A stretch of 36,537 nucleotides of DNA, from the NCBI GenBank assembly GCA_016714605.1, contig JADKDL010000023.1, positions 1-36,537 of the forward strand, in the 5' to 3' direction. Below, piece after piece: positions 9,107 to 19,500 of this stretch. The position numbers and the translations under genes were made by a program. Every line of letters begins with the position of its first letter. Position 1 is the first letter of the stretch. The stretch is from Bacteroidales bacterium. GTDB lineage: Bacteria; Bacteroidota; Bacteroidia; Bacteroidales; UBA1715. The notes under the pieces were generated by a model that saw nothing but the letters and a program-made list of their open reading frames with translations, ran no database searches and was not told the origin of the DNA.

Positions 9107-12100
9107 TTAATTAACTACAATCTTATAAGAATAGACAGACTCTCCTATAGTAATAGTAACATAATAGATTCCTACAGCGGTTATTTTATCGGTTGGAAGT
9201 GTGTATACATAATTTTTCTCACCTGCTAGATAATCTTTAAATATAACCTCACCATCCACATCTACCAAAGCCAGATAAAGCATATCTGTAGTTGTAGTTT
9301 TAATATACGCATCGGTAGTAGAACCCTTTTTAACAGGAGACGGGTATACGGTGAGCGAATTAAACCCGGGAGTGATGGTATAAGGCTCCGGTACAGAAGG
9401 ATCTTTTGCCGTAACTTCAATATTTCTAGTTACTGAGCTAAAACAACCATCAAGCAATGAAGTTTGAGTCATTTCAACCCAACCCTCATCAGGAACCAAG
9501 AACTTAACATATCTACCCGGAGGGAATGTTGTAGTTTGAGTAGTAACTCCCTGACCAACAATATAAACATTTGGCGACGCTGACCATTCGAATTTGTCCG
9601 GCTGATTTTGTGCCACATCGACCAATACAATCGTATCTCCTACGTAAGCTCTGGTAGCTACAATAAAAATAGGGTCTTGCGGTTTTGGTTTATATTCTAC
9701 AGAGAAACGCTCTACATGTTTACAACCAAAATTATCGGAAATTGTAAGAACCATATAAGCAGTAGTAGGAATAGTAGCTACTTGAGTAGTAATTTCAGAA
9801 AACTGATTATTATCGGGCTTCCACACGTAATTTAGTCCTTCCAACTGAGCATCAATAGTAAAGTTTGACTCAGGACAAGGCGTATACTTGCTCTCTATTA
9901 AATCTATATCAAAGCTATCAAGCAAACAAAGCAAAGGCTCTGTCTCATAAATTGAACTATATTCCGATGAATTACCATCTTTTGAAATTTGAGCTACAAA
10001 CTTACTGTATTTAGAAAACCCAAAATTCTTTGTTGGTAGTTCAATGCTCCAATTACCTTCGTCATCTGTAGCAACATTATCCATATAATAGTATGACTGG
10101 TCTCCATTATCGAAAGCTTCAAACAACTGTACAAAACCATTATTTAATGTAGATGTTCCACTCAGAAGCAATCGTTCAACCGACAATATTTCGGCATCTA
10201 CAATAACTGGAGCCTCAACACCATTATTAGACTCTTCGGCTGTTCCTAAATGCAGATTTATACCCTTATTCTCAGTCTTTTCGGAGAATATCCTGTTTTT
10301 TTCAATAATAATTGCTTCCGAACTATTTACAGAAACTCCATAATCTGAATAATTAACAATAGTATTTGAGTTAATAGACATATATTTTGAATTTACTACT
10401 TCTATAGCATTTCCTTCAATACCAGGAACAAGAGAGTAATTTTCTTCATCGCCTTTTGTATTGAACATTTTATCTACACCTAAGTAATTGGTATTAACAG
10501 AACCACTTGAATTATTTTCTATATAAATAGCCGGCGAACTCAAGCCAACTATTTCATTTTCCATGATTAAGTTGTTTGCTAATAAAGACTCAGAACTATC
10601 TGCTTTTAACCAAATTCCACGTAAAGTTGATTGATTGGAATAGTTTCTATCTTTGTCTATACCTATGAAATTTTTCAATATTGCTATACCATCAGAATTA
10701 CCCTTAACTAAGATAAATGCACTGGTACTATCGGTACTTACTTTTTGTCCATACGGCATTAAATTTTCATTGATATACTGACTTTTTGAAGCTTGAACAA
10801 GCACGCAAGGTCCATGAACCGGAATTGAAGCAGTGCCAAATTCATTTTTTGAAATGGTATTTATTTTCTGAACACTATCAATAAACACACCCACCGAATC
10901 ATATATAAATGAAGACTCTGTTATTTGAGTAAGTTCAGTATCATGTTTAAGTCTTACGCCAACACCAACATCGGTTAATGAATCATTTTTGATTAATGTA
11001 CTCTCCGATTTTTGAACGTAAACACCGGTTTTATACCCTTTAATTATTGAATTTGCAATTACATTTCCTTTTGCGCTATTTACATTTATAGCGGTATCGC
11101 CCCTCGTAGCCGATTCAATAATGAGTGAATCTATGGTATTCTCATCATTTTCAATTCGTAACACATTTGCTGTATTTGAAAAGGAGATGTTTTTCAAATC
11201 AGATTTATAAGAGGTTTTATCAATAAAAACAAGCGCACTGTCTCTTGCTATAGCTTGAGCGTTTATCACAATAGCCTCATCTGCCCTTGTTAAAGTAGTC
11301 TCAACTAAATCTTTAATTGCAAAATCATACTGGGTAGCACCATTCATTTCAAAACCACGGAAAGCAGATATATGAGGCAGCGTATCGGTAATCACAATTT
11401 CATAAGGTTTTAATGAGCTTTCAAGGTTGAAAAACACACGCGAACGCACATCGCTACAGTTTATATCATAAACCGCTTGACGGAGTGTATTAGCACCACT
11501 ATTGTCTTCTTTAGTAACCTTAATATCATTATATACATCACCAAAGTGGTAACTTACCGCAGTTTGCGAAGTATTGTTCTGAGCATCGGTAGCAGTTACC
11601 GTAAAATGATACCACTGTTTCGGATTTTTATGATATTTATCTTTTGGAATACGTTTTTCCCAATAACCAGATTCATTGGCCTTGCAGGTATCTATATATT
11701 CTGTAAGGGTATTTTTCAATGTATCGGTAAAGAAAACTTCAATTATATCATTAGGCTGTGCATAACCAAAAATATAAAGACTAAATCTAAAATCGTCTAA
11801 CTTGCAATCGCCCGGAACTCTTTTTACTGTCCATCCTGTTATACTTGGATCATTTTTATTCCCATTAGATTGTTTGTTTACAACATTTCTATTTATGTTT
11901 ATTGCCATCAATGTATCAGCAACATTCTCTTTATCTTTGAAGCCAACTATAGTATTTCTGCTCATCAAAATAGAACTAGAATTTACAAGATTTACACCCA
12001 AAGAATCGGTAGAAGCTATTGCATTCTCAACAACCGATGAATTACTACTGTTTTCAAAATGTATTGCAGAGTTATAATTTCCTGAAAAAACATTCTTATT

Positions 12101-13069
12101 TATTGCAACCGTTCCCGACTGCAAAACATGAACGTTTGTTTTTGCATTTCCTGAGAAAATATTATCGTTAACCGTGGTTGCAGAACTATTATTAATTTTC
12201 AGCACCAATGCAGATGATGTATCAGAATCAAAACTATTATTACTGATTACTCCATTACTATTTGACCACAAAACACCCGTAGACTTAAGTTTTGTAGAAA
12301 AGGAGTTATCATCAAGCAAGGCATTATTACAGTTACTTACTTCCATGTAATTACTTGATTCTTTAAAAGTACAACCGGTAACCGATAAATCAGTTATACC
12401 AGTGGCTAATATAGAATTTACAGACTGTTTAAATTCACAACTATCAATCACATAACGAATCTGACTACTATCTAACTTTATGTAAGTAGCTTCTGGCGAC
12501 TGTTTAAATTCTGCATTACGAATAGTATAATCGGAAGTATTAGCATAAAACGCAAACACCGTTTTTTCTATTCCTTCAAAATCCATATTCAAAAGTTTTA
12601 CATTCTGAGGAACAGCTATAGCCATAGCAGTATCAAAATAAGACATTCCCAAATCTGAGATTTTCAAAGAATCGAGTTGATCTGATATTGTCCACGCTTT
12701 TGTAATTTTAGTTGAAGGAATTACATTACCATTAATTAATTTTAATGATTGATAAGGCGCATAATGGTTTTTGGCATATAAATCTAAACCATAACTATTA
12801 ATAACCTCTTTCATAGTTATTTGCATAGGAACTTTAAGATCGCCACCTGAAATAATTGCAACTTTCATATAAGCAAACTCTTCAACCTCATTAGCACAAG
12901 TAACAGCCTGACGGAATGAATTTGGATACGGATATTTATTATCCTTATTATCTTTTTCGTTGGTAATATAACAAGTACCTACATAAATCATATTAGATAA
13001 TTCTGAGGTATTGTTTTCTGCATTGGTAGCTGTTGAAACAAGTGTAAGTGTATTGTAACGCAAAGGCGT
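9107..13069 (-). CDS. C-terminal fragment of the giant surface protein with T9SS sorting domain
   Basis: The frame is open from just after the A4 run at 13069-13072; the nominal TTG start at 13063 is internal. It begins by finishing one Ig-like module (LVSTATNAENNTSELS), then carries two complete repeat modules opening at CYITNEKD (about 12973) and DIKVTKEDNSG (about 11537). Each starts with a CSLREA-like element (SFRQAVTCAN, TLRQAVYDIN), continues as beta-helix rungs rich in Asn/Ser with N-x-I/F steps, and ends with an Ig-like unit. Two further Ig-like units follow (FSVEYKPKPQ, FEWSASPNVYI). The last 85 or so residues (LTVYPSPVKKG to YSYKIVVN) match the type A T9SS sorting domain, which is removed on secretion and directs attachment to the surface. 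The stop is TAA at 9107-9109. Confidence 0.85.
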   Translation of the reverse strand, partial: TPLRYNTLTLVSTATNAENNTSELSNMIYVGTCYITNEKDNKDNKYPYPNSFRQAVTCANEVEEFAYMKVAIISGGDLKVPMQITMKEVINSYGLDLYAKNHYAPYQSLKLINGNVIPSTKITKAWTISDQLDSLKISDLGMSYFDTAMAIAVPQNVKLLNMDFEGIEKTVFAFYANTSDYTIRNAEFKQSPEATYIKLDSSQIRYVIDSCEFKQSVNSILATGITDLSVTGCTFKESSNYMEVSNCNNALLDDNSFSTKLKSTGVLWSNSNGVISNNSFDSDTSSALVLKINNSSATTVNDNIFSGNAKTNVHVLQSGTVAINKNVFSGNYNSAIHFENSSNSSVVENAIASTDSLGVNLVNSSSILMSRNTIVGFKDKENVADTLMAININRNVVNKQSNGNKNDPSITGWTVKRVPGDCKLDDFRFSLYIFGYAQPNDIIEVFFTDTLKNTLTEYIDTCKANESGYWEKRIPKDKYHKNPKQWYHFTVTATDAQNNTSQTAVSYHFGDVYNDIKVTKEDNSGANTLRQAVYDINCSDVRSRVFFNLESSLKPYEIVITDTLPHISAFRGFEMNGATQYDFAIKDLVETTLTRADEAIVINAQAIARDSALVFIDKTSYKSDLKNISFSNTANVLRIENDENTIDSLIIESATRGDTAINVNSAKGNVIANSIIKGYKTGVYVQKSESTLIKNDSLTDVGVGVRLKHDTELTQITESSFIYDSVGVFIDSVQKINTISKNEFGTASIPVHGPCVLVQASKSQYINENLMPYGQKVSTDSTSAFILVKGNSDGIAILKNFIGIDKDRNYSNQSTLRGIWLKADSSESLLANNLIMENEIVGLSSPAIYIENNSSGSVNTNYLGVDKMFNTKGDEENYSLVPGIEGNAIEVVNSKYMSINSNTIVNYSDYGVSVNSSEAIIIEKNRIFSEKTENKGINLHLGTAEESNNGVEAPVIVDAEILSVERLLLSGTSTLNNGFVQLFEAFDNGDQSYYYMDNVATDDEGNWSIELPTKNFGFSKYSKFVAQISKDGNSSEYSSIYETEPLLCLLDSFDIDLIESKYTPCPESNFTIDAQLEGLNYVWKPDNNQFSEITTQVATIPTTAYMVLTISDNFGCKHVERFSVEYKPKPQDPIFIVATRAYVGDTIVLVDVAQNQPDKFEWSASPNVYIVGQGVTTQTTTFPPGRYVKFLVPDEGWVEMTQTSLLDGCFSSVTRNIEVTAKDPSVPEPYTITPGFNSLTVYPSPVKKGSTTDAYIKTTTTDMLYLALVDVDGEVIFKDYLAGEKNYVYTLPTDKITAVGIYYVTITIGESVYSYKIVVN

Positions 13070-14040
13070 TTTGAACTGAACAACTTTAATGTGGTATCAA
13101 TAATTGCAGACCAATTACCATTACCATCAGCAATAGTTGCTGTTACAAAATAGCGAGCACTTTCATAAAATCCTTCAGTGCGATATATATGCACAGAGTC
13201 GAACGGCTCAGAAACACCAAAAACCTCATATTTCGAATCCTTAATAAGCGTTGTGTATCTGAGAATTTCAGGTTTTGCTTTTAGGTTATTTCCTTCGTTT
13301 AAATGTTTAATTGCTAGTACCGACGGAGCTTCTACAGTTGTATCGTTAGCAAATATTTCATTAAATGTAATACGATTTTCTACCCCACCATCTACAATTA
13401 TTCCACCAAGCTCATTATTAAAAATTACGTTTGCACTATCTTTAAATCCACCAATTAGATTATAGGAAGACATAACACGCATACCCACACCTTTACTTTT
13501 GGCTTCGCTCTCTACAAAACCAGCTCCAATATAGTTTTCATACAGATAATTACTATCGCAACCTACAAGCAAATCGATACCGGATATTGAATGACGGGAC
13601 AATGTATTACCCGAAATAAGAACATTTTTAGTATTATCTATTACAATTCCTATTGGCATACGAGTTATTCCATTAGACGAAACTACAGAACTATCAGAAT
13701 GAGCAAGCGCAATACCAACGGTGAGCGATGAATCAATAGCGTTTGCAGAAATGGTCACCTTCGGACTGTAAGATATTGAAATTGAAGAATCTGCTTTAAA
13801 TATCTCATTAGAAGTAAAAATACAACTATCTGCATTTTGTGCAACAATTCCCTTAAACATTAAGAATAAAGAATCTGGATTTATTTTATTTTTTCTGAAA
13901 ATGCCTTTGTAAACATTCTCAACAAACAATCCATTAAAATATCCATTTATTGTATTATCGCTTACATAAATAGAATCTGTAGCATTACTTATTGATACTG
14001 CTATTGCATTTCTATTTAAATTGCGGCGGTAAAATTTATA
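12988..14040 (-). CDS. Beta-helix fragment of the giant surface protein (after the in-frame TGA)
   Basis: This segment is in the same frame as the preceding one and directly follows the TGA at 14041-14043. Its nominal TTG start at 13929 is internal because codons back to 14040 are open and repeat-like. It consists of beta-helix rungs of about 20-23 residues with N-x-I steps (SDNTINGYF, FRKNKINPD, SGNTLSRHSI). It then has the beginning of an Ig-like module with YEVFGVSEPFDSVHIY and ARYFVTATIADGNGNW. Sense is lost after LFSSK, where one A is apparently missing from the A4 run at 13069-13072; the frame then drifts to a stop at 12988. There is no separate function for this piece. Confidence 0.7.
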   Translation of the reverse strand, partial: YKFYRRNLNRNAIAVSISNATDSIYVSDNTINGYFNGLFVENVYKGIFRKNKINPDSLFLMFKGIVAQNADSCIFTSNEIFKADSSISISYSPKVTISANAIDSSLTVGIALAHSDSSVVSSNGITRMPIGIVIDNTKNVLISGNTLSRHSISGIDLLVGCDSNYLYENYIGAGFVESEAKSKGVGMRVMSSYNLIGGFKDSANVIFNNELGGIIVDGGVENRITFNEIFANDTTVEAPSVLAIKHLNEGNNLKAKPEILRYTTLIKDSKYEVFGVSEPFDSVHIYRTEGFYESARYFVTATIADGNGNWSAIIDTTLKLFSSKRLCVTIHLHLFQQLPMQKTIPQNYLI

Positions 14041-14301
14041 TCATTTCCAATTACAGTCCAAACTGTCTCCTTGCATTTTGACAGCAAACATTTTCCCGGC
14101 ATTCATCTTATTGTAAGTGAATTGAACTTTAGAACAGTCGCTAGAAAAACCGGTCATTACAAACGGACTTTGCAACACACAGCTATCTATACGCACTCCC
14201 TGATGGGTTCTAGAAACCACATCTACCGCATTTACCTCATAATTCTTAAACGTAGAGACAGAAACCTCAAAATCATCAACATTTGTGATTTTTATCGGGT
14301 T
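14041..14301 (-). CDS. Short beta-helix fragment of the giant surface protein (between A5 run and TGA)
   Basis: This piece of about 86 codons continues the protein after the A5 run at 14300-14304 (NPIKITNVDDFEVSVS) and ends at TGA 14041-14043 after SLDCNWK. The residues have the same beta-helix character as the flanking segments (FKNYEVNAVDVVSRTHQGVR, VQFTYNKMNAG). An ATG at 14328 would start an independent ORF, but the codons before the A5 run in that frame are not repeat-like, so I do not accept it as a start. Confidence 0.65.
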   Translation of the reverse strand, partial: NPIKITNVDDFEVSVSTFKNYEVNAVDVVSRTHQGVRIDSCVLQSPFVMTGFSSDCSKVQFTYNKMNAGKMFAVKMQGDSLDCNWK

Positions 14302-16585
14302 TTTCAAACCCTTCCATTTCCAACCCATGAATTGCTATAACGCCCTCAGAATTAACTACAAAAGCATTATCAAGGTTTTTCTTATCAGTTACTTTTACAG
14401 CAGGCGACAGATATGAATAACCAGACTGAGAAGTTGCATCAATGGTAAGCAATTTTGCCGTTATCTCAGGCAAATCAAACTTCGGTTCTATTATTTTAGA
14501 AGCATCAGCAATGTCAAACAACATAACATGACACTCATCTTTATTTGCCAAACCTATATTATATCTTAAAGTTCCTTTAACATCATCGTCAGAATTTGAG
14601 GTTACATAACATATTTTTATCTGAGGATTAAAAGACTCAGACGGCTCTGACGTAATCATGCTATTTATGCCATAATCTGCAATTGAAGAAGCTGTTGCTT
14701 TGAAATTAAAATCGTTCACATCGTGTAAACCAACTTTGTACCAGAACTCAAATTTACCCAGGCGATTTGCTTTGGCCTCTCCAAGATAAGTAACCAAATC
14801 TATACCTTGAGCATTTGTAATAAACACTTCTACAATATCATTTTGTATTGCAGTACCCCGTAAAATAAGATGCCCTTGTTTATAAGTAGCGTAATCAAAT
14901 ACAGGTGGTACTTTTCCTTTATTTGACTGGACAGCTTCGTTATAATGCAAGTTTATTGACTTACCGTCGGTTACTAATCCGGTATTGGTATTCTGCGATA
15001 ATTTTATGGCATCGCTACTTACCAGCTCTATAACTCTGTCGGTTACGAAAGTAAATGAATTATTGTAAACGGTATTATTTATAGAATTATTTAAATACAA
15101 ACCGACCTTGCTACTACTAAAATTATTTGATACAAACTGAGAATTAGTAAGTCCGTATGCACTGATTATTGGCGTAGAATTTATACCGCTTGTAAAAATA
15201 TTTTGAGAGAGAACTGCATTATCAGTAGATTTTAAAATAACCGACTCTCCCTTTAGAGTATCTTCTGCCGATGCTTGAATATTAGCAAATATATTATCAG
15301 TAAGCACAAAATTGTTGGAGTTTTCGGCAATAATTGCAGCACCCATAATGGTCTGCTGATTGGAACCAAAAGAGTTGTTTAAAACAGAAGCACTTCCATA
15401 ATTTAACCATAAACCAACCCCACCCGAGAGGAATTTATTTCCTACTATATCAATTTTCTGAGAACTATTTATTGAAACAGAAACTTTATTATTTTGAAAG
15501 GTATTATTAGTTATTTTTCCTGTGCTTCCGAAAGAATGAATAGCTGTATTGAAATTTGCAAAAGTTAAATCAGAAATCTCAACATTACTTACAGGAATTG
15601 AAAAACCAGAAAAGGTATTATCATCTGTTTCAATACGAACATCAGCTCCATCAGGATTTATTCTCACACCAAAACCATTGAAAATGGTAAAGCCATATCC
15701 TTGAACATTAATGACATTATCGGGTTCTGATAGTTGGAAAATAATATCAGCAGGTGAACTAAAAGATGCAGCATTATTGACACAAGTAACCGCAGCTCGC
15801 AACGAACCCTTTCCTTCATTATTCACATTCGTTACAAAACACTGTATGGTAAAATTGCCCACTTTTACAGGTGCAGAAAGTATAGATGTATTTCCCTGCA
15901 CACTCGTTGCTGTAAGCACAAAATAGGTGTTTGCATCGGGTTTAATAAATTCTTGTGGAATAGTAACGGTGAACTGATCGCCAGCACAAATAACTTCGGT
16001 TACAAAAGCCAAACAAGCATCGCCATAATAGGATGACTGGAATACCTGAATAAGATCGCCCGTCTGTGCATTTCCGGTTATGGTAGCATAAGAATCATAC
16101 TGTGTACCCAAGGTATTGGTAGGTGCCTGATAATAATTATTGCCCGCATTATCATGAATAATTGGTCTCTCAGTTTCGGTAATAAGGTTATTTAACAATG
16201 TATTTTCAACACCATAATCAACTGTTATTCCGCTTATTAAAGTGTTTTTTATTTCATTTCCAACACCACTTCCACCAATTATATTTTTGTTTCCACTTAC
16301 AAAAATTCCGGTTTCTACAGAGAAATCGGAATTTGAGCTGCTACAGTTTACACAATTGTTTACAAGTATATTTTCATTTCCAGAAACAATTAACGGTTTA
16401 CTCGAATTACTAATATAATTATTATCAGCAATATTGCCCTTCCCACTTAAAATTAAAGCTGTATTAAAATTTGATATGCCTAAATTATGCAACGATGCAC
16501 CTTTAGAAACAAATACTAAACCCGAACCTGAGTCTAAACCTTTTACAGTAACCTGAGCAACATCACTATACCAAGGTGCAAGCAA
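14276..16585 (-). CDS. Beta-helix and Ig-like module fragment of the giant surface protein
   Basis: The nominal TTG start at 16585 marks a frame break, not a real start; the preceding frame ends at TAG 16566 after LTIACTLV. The fragment completes module 2 (beta-helix, then an Ig-like unit with GNAQTGDLIQVF and FVLTATSVQGNTS). It contains module 3, opening CFVTNVNNEGKGSLRAAVTC at about 15845, and begins module 4, opening CYVTSNSDDDVKGTLRYNI at about 14611. The beta-helix rungs show repeated N-x-I/F steps such as DNNYISN, TNNTFQNN and LSQNIF. The in-frame part ends at the A5 run at 14300-14304. Confidence 0.8.
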   Translation of the reverse strand: MLAPWYSDVAQVTVKGLDSGSGLVFVSKGASLHNLGISNFNTALILSGKGNIADNNYISNSSKPLIVSGNENILVNNCVNCSSSNSDFSVETGIFVSGNKNIIGGSGVGNEIKNTLISGITVDYGVENTLLNNLITETERPIIHDNAGNNYYQAPTNTLGTQYDSYATITGNAQTGDLIQVFQSSYYGDACLAFVTEVICAGDQFTVTIPQEFIKPDANTYFVLTATSVQGNTSILSAPVKVGNFTIQCFVTNVNNEGKGSLRAAVTCVNNAASFSSPADIIFQLSEPDNVINVQGYGFTIFNGFGVRINPDGADVRIETDDNTFSGFSIPVSNVEISDLTFANFNTAIHSFGSTGKITNNTFQNNKVSVSINSSQKIDIVGNKFLSGGVGLWLNYGSASVLNNSFGSNQQTIMGAAIIAENSNNFVLTDNIFANIQASAEDTLKGESVILKSTDNAVLSQNIFTSGINSTPIISAYGLTNSQFVSNNFSSSKVGLYLNNSINNTVYNNSFTFVTDRVIELVSSDAIKLSQNTNTGLVTDGKSINLHYNEAVQSNKGKVPPVFDYATYKQGHLILRGTAIQNDIVEVFITNAQGIDLVTYLGEAKANRLGKFEFWYKVGLHDVNDFNFKATASSIADYGINSMITSEPSESFNPQIKICYVTSNSDDDVKGTLRYNIGLANKDECHVMLFDIADASKIIEPKFDLPEITAKLLTIDATSQSGYSYLSPAVKVTDKKNLDNAFVVNSEGVIAIHGLEMEGFEKPDKNHKC

Positions 16586-19500
16586 TAGTTAGAGGCACAG
16601 TAATACTTGGCAATTCACTTTCCAACTGAATTTCAGCCAATGGCTGCAAATTAAACTCTATTCTTAAACATTCGCCTTGATGTGCGCGAGAGAGAGCATC
16701 TCTAAACGATTCCGGATCGGCATCGGTGGTATTTGTAACGGTACAAATACAATTGAAACAACCAACTTGAAATGGCTCAGACAGTTCTGATGTATTGCCA
16801 AATGATGTAGCTGTATTTACATAATAATTTCTAGTATTCGGGTCAAAACCAGTTCCTTCAGGAATCGCAATTTGCCACGCGCCCATATTGTTGGCATAAG
16901 TAGTACCTATATAAGATAGTGCATGTTGGGGAATACCATTATTTTTGAATATTTCAACTTTATCTCCAGGCATTGCCGTTCCAGACATGATAAGTGTGCC
17001 TTGACTTCTGTAATAATCTGAAAACGCAGCGCACTGCTTATTGAAATTTGCAGCGTTGTGTAAATCAATTCCTTTAACCGGAGCAATATCATTCATGAAA
17101 AGATTACTAGAGATATTCACTCCATTATTTTGAACATAAACACCTCCAAAAGCACAATTAACGAATTCGTTAGACAACAATGTGCTATTATTATCAATCC
17201 AAACTCCATATTCTCGGCACGAATTAAACGTATTTAATTGTATCGTTGCAGGTTTTCTGGAGATTATACCATTCCTACAATGAGTAAATTTATTATTATA
17301 GATAACAATATTTTGAGCCGTATTAATTTCCACACCATTACCAACAACATCAGAATCGGAAAATCCGAAAACATTATTTGAAATAGTAATATTTTTTGAT
17401 TGGGCAATATTTATTGCAGAACCTCCAATATGATAAAAGGTATTGCCTAAAGCAGTGAAATTATCTGTATAGGTTTGTATTTCTATTGCTGTATTGAAAC
17501 TTTGAGCAACGATGTTATTATTGAATTGTAACGATCTAAGACTACCTAATGCTCTACAGGCAGTACCAACAGTTTGAAATCTATTTTCTACAACTTTCAC
17601 ACTAGATTTTTCTTCCAAACTCAAACCAACACTTCCTGTATTGCCAGAAAATATATTGTTTCTAACATCTATATATGAAGTAGCGCTTTGGAGATAAATT
17701 GCGGAACGATTGAAATTTACAAAATTATTTTTTTCAATTGAAATCACAGCTGCTCCTGTACGTATACTTATAGGTTGTTGGAATTTATCAATCACAAATC
17801 CTTTTATGGTTACATCATTAACCCCATGAGCAATTGAAAAGACCGTTTCATTATACCAATCACCTGATATTGCAATCAAATCGCCATTTTCATTACCTGG
17901 CTGTGTTGTAGCATCAATTATGACAGCATCTGTAATTTCGGGCAATGGACCATTTAATAGAAATTTATAAGGAGCTTCCAATACAGGCAACATAAAATCA
18001 ATTTTGTCTTTTCCTTTTGAAGAATTAGAACAGTTAATTGCTTCACGTAAAGAACCTACTACATAATCTTCTGTAGTACTTACAACACAGGTATTATAGC
18101 AATTTAAAGGTTTTAGATGAAGCACTCCCGATCCGGCAGAACAGCCACCTTTAGAAGTAGCTTTAAGTACATAATCTCCCTCCCTAGCTACCCATAAATC
18201 TTGATTCTCTTCTCTATACGGTTCTCCATCATAAAACCACTGATATGTCTTGAAATTTTGTAAGCCTTCAAACACCACCGTATCTTTAAAACACTCTTCA
18301 TAATAACCTTTAGGCAAGAAACTAAAATCTGGATTTTTGTTAATTATAACATTTTTAACCGTACTCAGTTTACATCCAGTGCTAGGTTCTAGTGCAGTAA
18401 CAACATAATTTCCTGAAGTAGTGACTAATATATCTGGTTCAGATAGTCCGTTATGCCATGTAATATTGTCTTTTACAGAACTAGATAGATAAACTGTTTC
18501 ACCTTCACAAAAATCATCTTTCCCAATAATTTGAGGTCGTCTTGGAGAAGGTAATAATGTTAAATTTATCTCATCTGAGTAAAATTTACAATTTGGATAA
18601 CTTTGAGATAAAGTGACCAAAACCTGGTAATTACCTTGATATAATGTGTCAAAATTATCAATAATCAATTCATTTCCTCCAGAACTTAAAAACAAGCTGC
18701 CGTCTTTATACCAATCATTTGATACTTTTAATTGAGAATCGGAAAGAAGAGATTGATTAATTCCATTAGATATTTTTATCTCAGCACCGGCACAAGCAAC
18801 TTTATCGTCGCCAAGTTTAAACTCCTCAATTAGAGGAATTTTAATAGAAACAGGTGCAGAAAGACTTGTACAGCCGCTTGAAATATCAGTTAATTGCAAC
18901 TCAAAGGTTGTAGCTATTTGAATATCTTTAAAAGTAGGAGCAGTATCTGTTACTCCTGTTTTTATGCCGTTTTGAAACCAGTCTATAGATAAACCCTCAG
19001 GAATACTATTAGTGATAAAATAAACACTATCTCCTTTACAAATTTGAATTAAATTAGCCCTTGTAATTGGTATAGCAGGTTTGCTTCCAACATTCATCAC
19101 AATATCTTGCAATCTCTCCGAGCAACCGTCATCTTTCTTTTCTACAACAGCAGAATAAGTGCCTTTATCGCCTAAGGCAACATTTTCAAAAATCAAACTA
19201 GATCCACCGGTACCAAAAGCTTCGCCATCTTTCAGCCAATTGATTGAATATTTAGAAGCATCAATATTTTCAACTTCAAATTTCAAATATTGATTTTCGC
19301 ATGCAAATTGAACTCCCGAAAGAGTGGCACCACTATTAAACAGTGTCAATTGAACAGTATCGGTCTTGGTAGTACAACCGTCAATTTGAATATGAACAAT
19401 ATAATCTCCGGGAATTGAAGCACTTATCTCACGCTCTGATTCAGAAATTGGCTCACCGTTGCGTGTCCATAAATAGCCATTTGTACTCTCTGGCGCAGTA

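Larger units (their letters stand above)
9925..18090 (-). repeat. Six protein-level repeat modules in the giant surface protein
   Basis: Module openings lie near 18090, 16745, 15845, 14611, 12973 and 11537, giving units of about 450, 300, 410, 545, 480 and 535 residues. Each begins with a C-x-V-T-like strand and a CSLREA-like helix (GSLREAIN, ESFRDALS, GSLRAAVT, GTLRYNIG, NSFRQAVT, NTLRQAVY). Each continues as beta-helix and closes with an Ig-like unit bearing G-T/N-A-x-x-G/N-D-x-V/I-E/Q-V-F and a T-A-T-S-x-x-G-N-T-S-like end. The DNA copies have diverged strongly, so these are old duplications. Confidence 0.75.

Noticed and set aside
11477..12077. Two plus-strand frames of 107 and 91 codons, Ile/Phe-rich and seemingly membrane-like
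   Set aside because: They are antisense to beta-helix repeats; the hydrophobic look comes from Asn/Lys codons read backwards.
14041..14043. TGA read as selenocysteine or a recoded sense codon
   Set aside because: No SECIS-like hairpin was noticed, other genes end normally, and a sequence error or simple stop explains it better.
13060..16590. Programmed ribosomal frameshifting to join the fragments
   Set aside because: The breaks differ in direction and sequence, and none shows a slippery heptamer with a following structure.
9925..18090. CRISPR array or DNA-level tandem repeat
   Set aside because: The repetition is at the protein level only; no short identical direct repeats with regular spacers are seen.
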